Positions 29,391 through 42,344 of a stretch of DNA of 64,000 nt are shown here, one piece after another (position 1 is the stretch's first letter; each line of letters opens with the position of its first letter). Made by a program: the position numbers and the translations under genes. Origin of the DNA: Strigamia acuminata (taxonomy: Eukaryota; Arthropoda; Chilopoda; Geophilomorpha; Linotaeniidae); NCBI GenBank assembly GCA_949358305.1, contig OX442314.1:25165060-25229059 (forward strand), written 5' to 3'. Below the pieces are notes generated by a model that saw only the letters and a list, made by a program, of their open reading frames with translations, was not told the DNA's origin and searched no databases.

Positions 29391-31238
29391 TTAGATTGGA
29401 ATTTGTTCGTGACGCATAATTCTTGGATTTTTTAAACCCACTCTGGAAAAATTGCCGTCGAATCCCTTGTTTCCTGAGCTAGCGAGTGATCGGTTTCCAA
29501 ATCTGCAAAGAATTTTGAAATCTTTTTAATGTTTTTTGATGCTTTTTTAAATGTTTTTTGACGATTTTTAATGTTTTTTTTTTTACATTTTCACACATTT
29601 TAAATCGGTTTTTAATCTATTTTGATGATTTTTATCCATTTTTGGTCGGTTTTAATGCTTTCTAACTATATTTTAATGACATTTTATGTTTGTATAAACC
29701 TAATGTTCGATTATCTAAACAATTCGGTTTTATGAACACCGATGTCCTAATTAGTTCGGATAATCGAGGCTCTACTGTATTTTAAATATTGAATTCAATA
29801 GTTTTGGTCAATTTAGAACCGCGTTGTAAATGATACTACCTTGAATATGCCTACTTACTCTCTGGATGTTTCAGTCGCGAAGGTAGAAGCGCACACTCTG
29901 CTGGTAAATGGTAAAACTTCGGACTTGCCTACTCTCGCGTATGCACTTGGCATACAAGTTTTATTATATTCGAGCATAGTTCTTGGTGTTCGACCGAAAT
30001 CCAAATCTGGTCGAGCGTAATCAGCTCCTTGTATGCTATAACAAATGATTACCATCATGGAAACTCAATTAATCCATCTTGTTATCAATTTTTACTTTAT
30101 CAGCATAATAATGTTAAGATTAACTCGTAATATTCACCTCATCAAACGTGGATGTCTGGAATTGATAATTCTGCAAGGATCTCTCTTGACTGAGCCTTCG
30201 TTTAACCTAGCAACAGAACCCAGACTTTCGGTATTACTAGCATGACCCGCCGATTTTTCAACCTAAATTTAATAATATTAAAAATTAAATAAACAAAATT
30301 TAAAATTGATCAAAAAAGTTGTTAAATTACATTCCGGTCAAACGGATACCAATCTTCACCAGTAAATGGTTTAGTCAGTGTAACTCCAGTAGTTCTCTCT
30401 GCTTTTGTACTCACTACTGGAGCGTGTTTGCTATTTTTATACAAATTAGGGTTAACATAATCTTCGGATGTTACTGGTAGATTGCCCCATGGTTGCAATT
30501 TCATTTTTGGATCGCATAATTCGTAAACTTGTACTCCCAATTTTCCTGGTTGTTTATTTGGAACTATATTACTCAGAAAAAGATCCCCTTTGACAAAACA
30601 AAAATATTTCTAATTATTTATGTATTTTTGTTTAATTTTTATTTAAATTGTTTTACGATGAGTGTAGGGATTTGCACGTCTGTCGCGGAATGCATCGGTC
30701 TGCTCGGAACATCTGTCGGCCTCGCTGCAAACCTCGAAATTCAAAATAATAAAAAATTAATTTCGTTCATGTTAATGATATGAGAGAACAACTTGGTCGG
30801 CTGCTGGAGTGGTTATTAATCGTTCTTTGCCATATCTGCTCGTATCACCTTTCAAAAAGTATTGCGGAGTGATTTCATGGCCACTTGGAAATTTGAAGGA
30901 TTTGTAATCTCGATCAGTTATAGTTTCAAATTGATCAGAATTAAATTTGCTGTAACTAAATACAAAAATTTTAAAAATTAAAAAAATTAATTTAGAAATA
31001 AAAAATATGGGAATATTAACTTAGTTGGCTTTGATTTCCAATCTGGGGTAAGGGACACAAAGGGTTTGACGTTGGACACGAAACCAGTTTGCCGTTTATA
31101 GTTTGCGGTATCTTCATTGGGCGAAAAGTCTTTATTGTACGAGGTGGAATAAATTGTGGAATAAAATGATCTAGGGTCATTAAAGGCACCCCTACTTGAT
31201 CGTAGGTGTTTGGAATTATTTGTCACGAGGTCACACAT
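29391..31238 (-). CDS. SAXO4: SAXO4/PPP1R32-like microtubule-associated protein, 375 aa
   Basis: Seven exons join in phase: 31238-31021, 30955-30793, 30732-30657, 30587-30331, 30262-30138, 30035-29859, 29502-29391. The start is MCDLVTNN; an upstream in-frame codon is not ATG. Similarity to vertebrate PPP1R32 (stabiliser of axonemal microtubules 4, 425 aa) is seen in FNDPRSFYSTIYSTSYNKDF, TGFVSNVKPFVS, SRYGKERL and short blocks such as TTGVTLTKPF. The protein is basic, low in hydrophobic residues, and has no membrane segment or catalytic motif, which fits a microtubule inner or axonemal protein of cilia or sperm. If exon 7 is skipped the frame stops just after exon 6 at 29855, so a shorter isoform is possible. 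The assignment is from memory of the family, so moderate. Confidence 0.6.
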
Positions 31239-31845
31239 CTTCCTGCCATTTTGTTGCAACAATAAGTTGGCGGGAATGTGGGTGGTGCGCCGTTGTTACA
31301 GTACAGGATGGTTGAGAGACTTTATCGGGTTTTTTGATGTTTTATCGACGTAATTTTAGTTTTTTTTGGCGATATCTTTTCGGATTCATAAAGAGAGTAT
31401 CGGATGACCTTTTTGAAATGATTAAAAGGGTCAAGTTTTGTTTTTAATTTTGTTATTTATTATTGTAATTAGAAGATTTTTGTATGAAAATTGCTCAATT
31501 TTTGGTCGATTTTATGAAGGATAAATGATAAACATTTTGATTATCTCCGTATCGAGTTGACAATTGAATGTGAGATAAGATAAAGCAAAATATTGCATAA
31601 TTTATTCATTTTAGGAATTAGTTTTCATTTGATTACAATTGTTATCAATAGGCGTCATTACGGTCTGGTTTCATAATACAATTGCATAATGCATTGCTTT
31701 ACTATCATCCCGAAAAGAATGGGAAGACGCGATTTGTTTAATTTAATTTTTATTGGATAAATATTATTTTAAAAAAATTGAAATAACAGTTCAAATTTTT
31801 TTATTTTAATGTATATGTTTGGTTAGTAAAGAAGGGTTTATCGGC

Positions 31846-31917
31846 TCCGGTATGGTCTAGTGGTTAGGATACCTGGCTCTCACCCAGGAGGCCCGGGTTC
31901 GATTCCCGGTACCGGAA
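31846..31917 (+). tRNA. tRNA-Glu (anticodon CTC)
   Basis: A 72-nt cloverleaf with acceptor stem TCCGGTA/TACCGGA, A box TGGTCTAGTGG, anticodon stem CCTGG/CCAGG with CTC at 31879-31881, B box GGTTCGATTCC, and discriminator A. There is no intron and CCA is not encoded, as usual in eukaryotes. A pol III terminator TTTT begins seven bases downstream (31924). The acceptor stem differs from the usual TCCCTGGT type but pairs perfectly. Confidence 0.95.
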
Positions 31918-32340
31918 TTATCCTTTTGATTTTTTTCTTTTGGTAAATAAAAAATTAAAATGTGCGTAGGTTTTTAAATTTTTAAAATTTTTATTTTTAT
32001 TTTCTGGTATTAATGTCAATAAAGTATCAAATTTCATGTGAGGACAGTCTGTGTTTAAAACGTTTATTTGATAATTCTATTTAAAAAAATTAAATTTTCA
32101 ACGCTAATGAAATGGTGAGACGTTTAAAAATAATGCAAAAAAAAAAAAAAAAAAAAAAAAGCTTTAAAATTGTCTATTCATTTTTGGATTTGATTGAAAT
32201 TTAATTCTAGTGCATCTAATCTGCGAATCGTTTTCTCGCCCCTTGCCAAGCTTGTATTTGTGACTGATAAACGGAAGGTTAGTTCATCGTTGAAACACTT
32301 CCTCGCATTGCCGTTGTAACCCGTGGGGTCATCTTAAAGT

Positions 32341-32849
32341 ATGGAGCAAGAACCGAATTTACAAAAAGTAAACATGATTGTCGACGAAGAATACGACTCG
32401 AGAAATAATGGAAAGGTAAAAATTCACTTTATTCACAAAAAAATCACTAAAATACATGAAAAAACATGAAAAAACATTAAAAATCATGAAAATTTATGAA
32501 AAAAACATTAAAAACCATGAAAATTTATGAAAAAACATTAAAAACCATGAAATTTCATGAAAAAAACATTAAAAATCATGAAAAACATAAAACAACATGT
32601 ACAAACATGAAAAATCGATTGACACGTGTGAAACTTGCTGTAGTTGCAAAGGAAAAGACTTCCGTAACAATTTTTCACAAAACTACGGAAGTTCAACCCT
32701 TTCGAAGTAAAGAAAAAACTCAAGGATGTTGAGAAACAAAGTAATACGCAAAAAAAATACTAAGCAAAAAATTTGACCCATTTAATTAGCAAATTATTGA
32801 TGACGAAATAGCAGAAATTATTGCGAAAGTTGATCGAGCTAACATATAA
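32341..32849 (+). CDS. Small spliced gene of unknown function, 57 aa model
   Basis: Exon 1 32341-32415 (MEQEPNLQKVNMIVDEEYDS and RNNGK) has a good donor AAAG|GTAAAA. The last exon 32790-32849 (QIIDDEIAEIIAKVDRANI, stop) follows TTTAATTAG. A middle exon 32652-32690 (EKTSVTIFHKTTE) fits in phase with both, but its donor GGAA|GTTCAA is weak. The protein is acidic and helical with no recognised domain. A 5' UTR-like GC-richer stretch precedes the ATG. The first and last exons look real; the middle is uncertain. Confidence 0.45.
32450..32610 (+). repeat. CATGAAAA-type low-complexity tandem repeat
   Basis: Irregular repeats of CATGAAAAAACATTAAAAAC and variants, lying in the first intron of the small gene. 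Confidence 0.7.
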
Positions 32850-33419
32850 ATAAAAGACAGTCAACTCCCGTTCATTCAATCCGTAGATTTGTTTATACAC
32901 ACCTAACACGTGACACTGGGTGGTAAGTGTTTAAAGTATGTCTCTTTATATTGTCCTTACACGTAATTAACTTTAATATTATTTACTATAACTAAATCCA
33001 TCTTTATATTTTTATTTATCGTTAGTTAGAAGTGGAATTTGTAGTTTGTTCTTTGATGGTGTAATTAATTTGTAATGTTATATGGTCCGATAGTCTCAAG
33101 AAAAGTATACAGAAACTTCATGTGCTCTTTGGTCTTGGTTTTTAGTTAATGTTTATCATTTTTTCAACTTGATGTTTTCTAAAAAAAAAATTAAAAAAAT
33201 TTCAATTAAAATAAATTATTCAATTAATTCATTTAATTAAATCAATGTTATCTCTATATGTTACTTTAATTTTCACTAAAAAAAAAAATATTTATATAAA
33301 ATAAGTTTCAATTCTTTTTAACACTCTCGATAATTTCCTCACACGTGAATAAATCCGAGCTGTAATTTTCGTCGATTAACTTTCTATAGCCTACATTAAA
33401 ACAAGGTGGATTTTACATA

Positions 33420-35817
33420 ATGGAGGATCAAGAGCATTCTCGCACAGCAAGTGTCATATTTTCCTTGACAGAAGAAGTCGGGGCATTGGCTAAAATCCTC
33501 AAAATATTCGAGGTAAGTGCACAACACCTCGTGTTCAGTATTCGATGTTTACTTTTTCCTTTATTGTTTAGGAAAAGAAAATCAATTTAACCCACATTGA
33601 ATCGAGACCTTCAAAACGATCTCCCGGTTCGTATGAATTCATGGTCGAGTACGATACCCGTAACGGGTCCATCGGAGGTGCAACTGAAGATTTAAGGAAA
33701 CGAACCAGTTACATGCAGGTCATTTCGAGAGACCACAAAGATAATGCAGGCAAGTTCGGCATCGATTTGCGAACATAATTCACATTTATTGATGATTAAA
33801 ATTAATTTATTTAGATACTGTACCTTGGTTTCCATCCAAAATCAAGGATTTGGACAAATTTGCCAATCAGATTTTGTCGTATGGATCCGAATTGGACTCT
33901 GATCATCCTGTAAAAAAATTAAACCTAAATGAAATTAAACCTAAACTTAAAAAAAATTTTTTTTTTTTAGGGTTTTAAAGATCCTGAGTACAGAAATAGA
34001 CGAAAATTCTTCGCTGATATCGCGTTTAATTATAAACAGTAAATTTTATTTTATTTTAAATAAATTTTTTTAAAATATTTAAAATATCAATTAATTTCAG
34101 TGGTCAGACCATTCCTCGCGTGGAATACACCCCTGAAGAGATTAAAACGTGGTATGTTACAATGTTTTACTTAGAAAATTAAACATTTATTGTTATAAAT
34201 TAATAATTTATACTAGGGGAGTTGTTTTCCGAGAATTAACTAAACTTTACCCAGACTACGCGTGCAGAGAGCACAACCACGTTTTCCCACTTCTGGTACA
34301 GAATTGTGGCTATTGGGAAGACAACATTCCGCAATTAGAAGACGTATCCAATTTCTTAAAAGGTATTACACCATTAAAACCTTCTAGAAGTTCCTAGTTT
34401 TTTAGTATCTGGCGTCAAATAATATAAAATAAATATTCAGAGGTTCCTGACCGTCAGTTTGCGTCTATTTATTCAATTTTATCTGTTTAGTGAGTTTCAG
34501 AAAAACCTCGCAGCAGCAGAATAAATCATTGGAGAATTTCCCACCTTAAGCTTCACTCACATGACTCTGTTTGGATTTTTTTTCCTTAGATTGCACTGGA
34601 TTCACTATCAGACCGGTTGCCGGCCTTCTCAGCTCAAGGGACTTTTTAGCAGGATTGGCATTCAGAGTGTTTCATTCGACGCAATATATTAGGCATCCAT
34701 CTTGTCCCTTGTACACTCCAGAACCGTAAATATATTGAAAATGTTGAGCAGCGCTAGGAAATCTATGAATTTAAATTAATGAAATTATTTCCCATAGGCT
34801 TAACATGGGGAAATTATTATTGTAAAACATTGAAATGAATGGTAATTGTTTGGTTTTCCAATTTTCCTACGAGGAAACCAATTATTAAAATTGTTTTATT
34901 TCATTTCAATTGTCGGTATATAAACCGCTAAAGAAATAATTTTAATGTTGTTACGTGAAGCGACATTTGTCGTGTTGTGCAGCAAAGCGCGTGCACTGCA
35001 ACACACCCGTGTAGTGCAACAAAGCTCTCGAGACAATTTTGTTCAGATTTCCTGGCAGTGCTGTATTTTGCTATTTATTTGACGATTTAAAAAATTCTAT
35101 CTCAGGGATGTTTGCCATGAATTATTGGGTCATGTCCCACTATTTGCTGATCCAAGCTTCGCTCAATTTTCTCAAGAAATTGGATTAGCATCACTCGGGG
35201 CTCCAGATGAGTACATTCAAATGCTAGCTACAGTAAATATAAAATTATTATTTTCAAAAAAATTAAAATTGTAAAATATTATTTTTAATTTTTTTTAAAG
35301 TGCTACTGGTTTACCGTAGAATTTGGTTTGTGTCGTCAAGACGGCGAGATTAAAGCATTTGGTGCCGGTTTATTGTCATCTTTTGGTGAAATGCAGGTAA
35401 TTTATTTGTTAAATAATTAAAATAATTTGTATTAATTGTTATTTTCGTTGAATTTAGTACGCTTTGTCTGATAAACCTCAGTTAAGACCATTTGAACCTG
35501 CCAAGACAGGCGTGCAACCATACCCCATAACGGAATACCAACCAGTTTATTACGTAGCTGAAAGTTTTGAAGACGCAAAAGAGAAAATGATGTAAAACAT
35601 TCTTTTATACATTTATTCTTTTAAAAAGTAAAAAAACCCAACACGGATTTTCAATTTTAGATTTTTTGCTGCGTCTATTCCAAGACCATTTGCAGTTCGC
35701 TACAATCCGTACACTCAAGGCATAGAAATCATTAACAGCAAACCTCAAATCGAGACCATCATACGCGATATAAATAGCGAAGTTCAAACCTTATCGCAAG
35801 CCTTAAAAATGATTTAA
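33420..35817 (+). CDS. PAH: Phenylalanine-4-hydroxylase, 426 aa
   Basis: Eleven exons in phase: 33420-33512, 33572-33749, 33815-33909, 33971-34038, 34101-34151, 34217-34362, 34590-34725, 35106-35232, 35301-35396, 35458-35591, 35661-35817. The enzyme converts phenylalanine to tyrosine using tetrahydrobiopterin, O2 and iron. An ACT regulatory domain (about 10-88: [27 protein letters not shown]) precedes the catalytic domain beginning DTVPWFP. Iron ligands are His260, His265 (CHELLGH) and Glu305 ([10 protein letters not shown]), offset by exactly 25 from human 285/290/330. [20 protein letters not shown] and [12 protein letters not shown] are intact, and the tetramerisation tail ends in ALKMI. 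The N-terminal extension carrying human Ser16 is absent. Intron 2 has a GC donor (CAG|GCAAGT). Choice of PAH over TPH/TH rests on overall similarity. Confidence 0.96.
34823..34912. repeat. Fold-back repeat in PAH intron 7
   Basis: ACATTGAAATGAA...TGGTTTTCC faces AGGAAACCA...TTTCATTTCAATTGT, giving imperfect arms of about 35-40 bp around AATTTTCCTACG. It probably is a small MITE or fold-back element; it makes this 380-bp intron the longest in PAH. Confidence 0.55.
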
Positions 35818-38800
35818 ACTTTGCTAAAAAATCTATAATTAATTTAATATTTGATATTGTATTGTGTTAAAAAAAGAAAGAATGTATACGTTAATTAATT
35901 TGATATTTTGTAGTAGTTTTCTTTTGAGCTAACACTTTTAAAACCACTAAAATAAAATAAAACCCATTTACTCATAAACGTATTGTGACATGTTTTACGA
36001 ATTGCCGCTATGACGTATTGGAAATGACTTCATATCATACCCGGAAGTCCACGAACAGCTTCTACTTGTATCGCAATCTCCAACTGCAAGCACTTCCCTC
36101 ATTTCACTTTGATGCGATGCTTGATTGTGATATTCTTATACATCGTTTAAAGTCTCCCTCTCTAATGATTCGCCAGATAGAGGTAAGAATTTAATTAATT
36201 GTGAATGTTTTTAAAGTTTTTTTATTTTAATTTTAGATGTTTTCATGCAGGAAACTGCACCGTTTTAATTTAATCTAATGTGAAGTAAATAAATCTTGTG
36301 AGGTGTGAGTTAATGCATTAAAAAAATAATAATTTACTGGACAAAATCATGAATAAATGATAAAGTATAGTCAACAGTTGTTGATTGAAAATTCCCTGGG
36401 ATTGTTTGTTTTAAATTAAAAAATTTTGTTTTTGTTTTTATTTTGTAAGGGGCTTGTTGAACTCATACTGATATGAAAGGGCCAAATGTAAGTGGGAGGC
36501 CTAATTAAGCTGTGACAAGTTTATTCCCCAACATAAACTTCATTAACATGACTATATCCTGTCATGCAATGCTTAAATTGTGGGTTGATTTCCCCCGCCT
36601 CTAAATGTTGCAAAATGTAAATAAAACGTGTAAATACAATTAATTTAAAAATCAACAGAAAGATATTTGATTTTATTGATTTTCAGAGACCGATTATTAA
36701 TAAATATACTTTAAAATTTATGTATTTCGTTTATTTAACAGCACAAAACATAAAATTAAGCGAAGCAATAAAACAGAAGAAACACAAAGCAATTAAGTGA
36801 ATTCGGAGTGAAAATGACAAAAATCAATGATTGTTAATTCCCAGAATTCACAAAGACAAAAATCTCTAGGGTAATGAAATAATTACACATCGAACAATGT
36901 TATTATAACAGCTGCCATGATGTTTTTATAGCGCCATAAAAGTGGGCTTTTTCTCTTGCTCATGCCGTGCTGGTTTCCACATATTGATTAATGAGATGAA
37001 CCTTTCTAAGAATTCCTTCATCAGTTTAATCAGGTAATCACAATCTATACTCATTGATAAAAGCTATTTCCTCAATATAATATTGCATATAGAAAGGTAA
37101 TAATTTATTTTCTAAATTTCGTCATTAAGTTTCACAACATTCAGTGGACATTATTATGGAAGTTGGAAATATGAAAATTTTCATATAGTTTAGTTATTCC
37201 ACTAATGTTGAGATTAAAAATTGTGATAAAACGTGAAGTGCATTTAATGAGAAAAGTGGCTGATGGTGTTAAAGTTTTATAATATTGAGGGTTAATGAAG
37301 TTAAGTTGAGGTTTTTAGTCCAATTTGGAATGGGAGGGGGGGGGGGAAAAAGTCTCTAGAGTGTTAAACTTGAAGTAAATAAAAAGATATTCAAAGTTTA
37401 CCAATCAATTTCTAAAGTCCTTGACTACAAGTGGATGTAACAGTTGAAAATCGCGTTGAAGTCCAAGATGGCGTTGGAGTATAAAGGAGCACGACCACAC
37501 AGTTTAAGTTGAAAAAGTACACTGAGTTTTTATTCTAATCTTAAAAGGAAAAGGAAATGCAAATGACACGGTTCGCAGAACCAATCACAAGCATCCGTGA
37601 GATAGGGGAATGACGTGTTCAGGTAGAGGAATGCAAAACGGATTAAAGGGATTAACATGTCAAGATTCCAATAATAAAAGAACAGGTCAATACATATAAG
37701 TGGAAATAAAAATACATTATAACAAATTGGCAAAATCACAAATAAAATATCGAAATCTCGAATAAAAATGGAAATACAAAGAAACAATATAAATTCAACA
37801 ATACAAATCAAATAATGTAACTAAACAATAATTCACGCGTAAAATCATCCGATTTTCACATAGAGTATTTATTAACCAAAATTTCATCTTTGACATGCTA
37901 AAAAAGCCGACTACAAATTGGTTTAATGAAAATCCTTCCGAGTAATTAAAAGAAGCACTATTCTTCATGAAAGTAATAATTTATTAGTGAAAAAAAAAAA
38001 CCGCTTAATTAATGGAAATAAATAAATAAATGTTTGCTGAATTTTATAAAAATAAAAATATAGTTGTTGTTTAATTCGAATTTCAGACACCGCGGCGCTG
38101 ATGTGGCACGAAATGGCAAGAAAACTAACAAAATTACACCAAAGCTTGTCTAAAATGATATATAATTTATTTGTGAATTTTATTTTACAGATATTAAAGG
38201 TTTGAAAATGAAACAATCTGAAATATACTCACAAAAGACACTACAGGTCTTATTAAACAGTGTCAACAAAAACAAACCTAAGGTCTAAGGATTAATCATT
38301 TGCAGTTAAGCCAATTCTTGTCGCAGTTGTTGCAGCTTTATTGCACGGGAACAGGAACTATGGTATTGAGTGATTAATAGCATTGAAGAAGTGGCAGTTA
38401 ATGAAAGTCAATTGCAATACTTAGACCCCGAGCAAAATGATAATTATATAAATGTATTTCACACAAATATAAATATATATTTTTTAAAAATCTAAATAAA
38501 TAAAGAAGCTGTAAAAAAAATTATATGATTTCCAACATTTCTGGCCAACTATTTGTAATGTATGTTATTAGCACGGTCTTGACAGTTGTGGTAAAAAAGG
38601 TAGTAAAAGAAGATACTAAAGTCTGACATCAGGTGAGATTTAATTTGCAGTTAGTATGTGTTTACTGCTTTCATACACTAGACTGTGTAATGCCACACTT
38701 TGCATACATAACATGGTTTAATCCAAGGGATAAAGGGAAATTTGTCCCTAGAAAAATTGTATATTCTTTTGTAGATATTGACAACTAAGATTTACGAGCA

Positions 38801-39747
38801 GGTGATTTGTGTTTGCGTGTGAACAGATATGAGTTTATTGCTTTTTTTTTCATTTATTCTATGAGAAAAGTTGATTATAACCAGGGAACAATGCCACTTT
38901 ATACAAACACAACATTAAAATGGGTTTATTTATCACTCTATAACATTAGTTACACTTTGCACTTAGAAAAACTGGAAACCCAATTGATTTTCGTGTGAAA
39001 TTTTATTTTCTTTTTTTTTATATGCAAAAAAAATATATTAAAAAAATTTTTGAATTAATTTTTTTTGTTTATTTATTGCAGTCGTGCACTCCCCAAAATG
39101 ACAAATTGAAAATTTTCATGGGTTACTTAAAGCTCATAAAAAAAATTTAGTTTAATGAATAGAAAAGAGTTTTTTTGTTGTTGAACATGGATTCCTCTGG
39201 AGGAAAAAGCTTCTTAGAGATGTCATAAATTAGTTTAACAGGTGGGGGTTGCCATGGAAACGACATCCCCGCAAGATCATGGAGCGTTTCACCTCACAAT
39301 GGAGAGATTTGTGTTTATTTTAGATGGTGGGAAAATTTTTAATAGCCAAATATCGATTCGCATTGCAAGAAAAGTGAAACGGATCAACGCTTGACTTGCG
39401 ACTTGCAAGAATTAATGAACAAAGTTACAAAGCCCGTGACACCCCAAACTCCCCAACGGGTTTCCTTTTATTTAAAAATACAAAAATTATGTTAGAAATT
39501 TAAAATAAAAAAATTGGATTGAAGCGTTTTAAAAAAGTGGCGCCCTCTAACGGAAATTTTAATCTTTGTTCAGGAAGCCATTGGGGTGGCCATTACCAAA
39601 TCTTAATTCGGTATTTATTTAATCCATCAACATCCACAAAACAATCAGTAGAAACAATAATTCAAGCAATGTGACAAACAAATTGAATAAGTTAAAAAAG
39701 GTTTAAAATAGTATTTGTTTCGTGCGATATTAATTAAATGGTATTTT
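35818..39747. other. Gene-poor stretch after PAH
   Basis: At about 36040-36182 there is a GC-richer block with an ETS-like CCGGAAGT and a donor AGAG|GTAAGA, followed by TTTTAG|ATG at 36238; it could be the 5' end of a short spliced transcript (about 79 codons if joined) but no protein family is seen. The rest is AT-rich without supported exons. Confidence 0.3.
39248..39261. promoter_or_regulatory. Candidate RFX X-box
   Basis: GTTGCCATGGAAAC matches the full palindromic X-box bound by RFX factors, typical of promoters of ciliary genes. It lies 0.5 kb to the left of a minus-strand terminal exon and about 1 kb before a candidate plus-strand leader exon. Occupancy is inference. Confidence 0.4.
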
Positions 39748-39967
39748 TCATTTTTCATTTTTTTTTTCTGTGAACATTTTTAGCTGATGATCTTGACACT
39801 TGGAATACAAAGTTGAAGCTGTGTCACGTAAGAAAAGGCCACCTTTAAAGAGCACACGCCCACCTACGTAATCTTCGATCGACTCGCCTCCACGCACGAA
39901 TTGCAGTCGGCTCAGACTGCGCGGTGCCAATTCACCAGCTTCTTGCACATTTCTTGTTCCAGTCTTC
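39748..39967 (-). CDS. Terminal exon of an unidentified minus-strand gene
   Basis: After the acceptor AACTACAG, 73 codons are open to a stop: KTGTRNVQEAGELAPRSLSR then LQFVRGGESIEDYVGGRVLF, KGGLFLRDTASTLYSKCQDH, QLKMFTEKKNEK. Composition and GC content are clearly exon-like against the AT-rich surroundings. The frame needs two bases from the preceding exon. I do not recognise the protein. The earlier exons must lie at higher coordinates; one likely member is 48322-48437, with at least one unseen exon between because the phases differ. Confidence 0.5.
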
Positions 39968-40159
39968 CTGTAGTTTGTAGGTAAATTATAAATTCAAATA
40001 ATTTATTTATTTATCCGTTTTTTACTTTGTTTCGAATGCATGTTTTATTGACATTTTATAATGACACGTTAATAAATGAATCGCGAGTGAAATTCACTTA
40101 GCAGTTTGTGGGCAATTTCTATCAGAGAAGTGAATTGCCAACATTTAATTTATTTATAA

Positions 40160-40188
40160 GCTCGGTTGTTGGGTGTGTTGTGCTTGAG
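40160..40188 (+). other. Possible 5' UTR exon end of the plus-strand gene
   Basis: GTTGTGCTTGAG|GTAAGG is a strong donor, downstream of a TATAAG word at 40155-40160. It could splice to the acceptor at 41049. Speculative. Confidence 0.2.
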
Positions 40189-41305
40189 GTAAGGTAAGTG
40201 TTATTTAGTATTTAGAAAATAGACTGTTAATGAATACCATTGTGTGAATGGAAGGTCATCATTAGACGGATTTGTTAATTAGTTTGGCTGTTGTTTGCCC
40301 AATTGATAATGGAATTATTAATATTTTAAATATCAATAGGATTTTATTTTATTTTTATTATATAATAATGAATGGTGATTATTTTCATTATTATGTGGGA
40401 AATAAAGTGGAGTTTCATGAAGTAATTGACAAATTTGTGAAATATGGGTCAAGATTTCTGTGTTTTGAAGGCTAAAATAATTTAAAACTTAACTAAGTGA
40501 CAATTCTATGAAATAATATTATTTTGTAACATTATTCAGTGTTTTTTTTGGGATAAGCGCCACTCCAATTGAGTGTGGTTTTTGTTGGAACTAGATACAG
40601 TGTTAAAATATTTTTAAAAAATGCACAAAGCTTCTTTCCACAATCTAACTGTTAAAATTCATTTACAGGAGTGGAAATTACTTGCAAAACAAGCAATTTA
40701 CACACTGTTTAGCATAATTAATGAAGTTTTTAGTTTTGGTAATTTTACATTATATTATTCTGCATGAGGTAGATTTGTAAATGTAATTCTGCCAGATCGT
40801 ATTTGTCAATATTTAACTAATAATAAAATCGAGATTAAGTACCCCATTCCCTCTGGAAATATAATATGCATGAGTGTGTTGTGAATTTATTTTACAGTGA
40901 ATTTAATATGATGGTTTAGAACAGTTGTTGACAATTTATCACACCAACTAGAAACTAGGGAATTCTTTATTAAATTTCCACACATAACAAAAACCAAAAA
41001 AACAAACCAAAAATTTAAAATAATTAAATCTGTTTTCCTTTTTTTCTAGGCCTAATTCTGTGGATTTAAAATGTGCACCATTTGGATGAGCCATGTTTAC
41101 ACAGTTTCAATTATTGGACGTTAATAAATTGCTGGATTACCTTCTACAAACCATGTAGTTCACCGTGGAACTAATGGATTAATTTAAGTAGATAGATTTT
41201 TAGCATAGAATCTAACTATATTATATAAAAATCAACATTGAATTGGATAACCCAATATGATAAACACAGAGGATACATTGGAAAATTGTAGATAACAAAT
41301 CCATA

Positions 41306-41359
41306 ATGCAAGAGGACTCTCGTGCAACAAGGACTTACCCATCCAGAGAAACCGTCAAG
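41306..41359 (+). CDS. First coding exon A of an unidentified plus-strand gene
   Basis: The acceptor TTTTTCTAG at 41049 opens an exon of about 310 bp. After a 256-bp 5' UTR it encodes MQEDSRATRTYPSRETVK and stops at a donor AAG|GTACTG in phase 0. The next exon is not found nearby. The exon at 50964-51137 also begins with ATG and ends in phase 0 on the same strand, so the two may be alternative starts of one long gene. Confidence 0.4.
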
Positions 41360-42336
41360 GTACTGTGAAAAATACAAGTTATCGAGTGATTGTTTTTATT
41401 ATAAAACAGTAAACTCTTGAAGAAATTAATTAAACGATCCACAAGTAACATCATTTATTTGTTATTCATACAATTAATATTTTGCTTCGTACGAAACCCG
41501 CGTTGTACTAGAGGGTTTATCGCAAGTCACTTTAGGGGTATTTTGATGAAATTTGAAATTGTTTTTTTCTTTTTTTAAATTTGTTTGGGTAAAATGCAAG
41601 TTCACCTTAAGTTTCCAAGAAGGTTGTGCACTCATGACTAATTCAAGAGAATTTCCACTCGGTTTTTATAGCAACATAAAACAGTCCTTGGGTAATGGAG
41701 TAATTAAAAGACAGAATTTTTAAATTTTTTTGTTTTGTTTACATTTTTTAATTTTTGAATGGTGAATCGATTTTATTGGCGCAACACTGAGAATTTGGTG
41801 CAAATCCTGAGGTTTTTTGTAGAATTTGTTATTGTAAAGAGGTCATCTTGGATTTGGAGAGGTGATCAGTATTCTTACTGTGTGGGCTGGAGCCTGACAA
41901 TCTCAATCCCTTTGAATTCCCCCAAAATGGCTTCCACAATTTTAATTTTTTTTGCGTGTGTGGGATTTTAATTGGCTTTTAGACCTTGGTTTCAAAATTT
42001 ATGCTCAAAAATTGAGCTTGAAGTTGAAATGTGTTATTATAATGCAATTTGTATTTTTTGTTGTTGTAACCACAACAAGGAAGTGGTCAAGTAGGTCAAT
42101 GGGAGGTTTTTAATTTTTAAAATGAAGAGGTGAAAAGAGTTTACAATTGATTAATTTCCAGTGTTGTTTTTTTTAAAATTTGTTTTATCTTTTATCTGAT
42201 GGATTTCATCATAGGATTCGCAGGGTTTAGTGAATCAAGGGAGCATGTAATAAATAGGTCTAATTTTGACCAGTCATTGAGCCGGGGTGTCAGCTTCCAT
42301 TAGTGCAAGTTACATGAAATCAGATTTTCCCCTCAG

Positions 42337-42344
42337 TGACGTCA
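42337..42344. promoter_or_regulatory. Perfect CRE (TGACGTCA)
   Basis: Full palindromic CREB/ATF site within a GC-richer stretch (42270-42480). It may belong to a promoter or enhancer of the long plus-strand gene. Confidence 0.35.
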
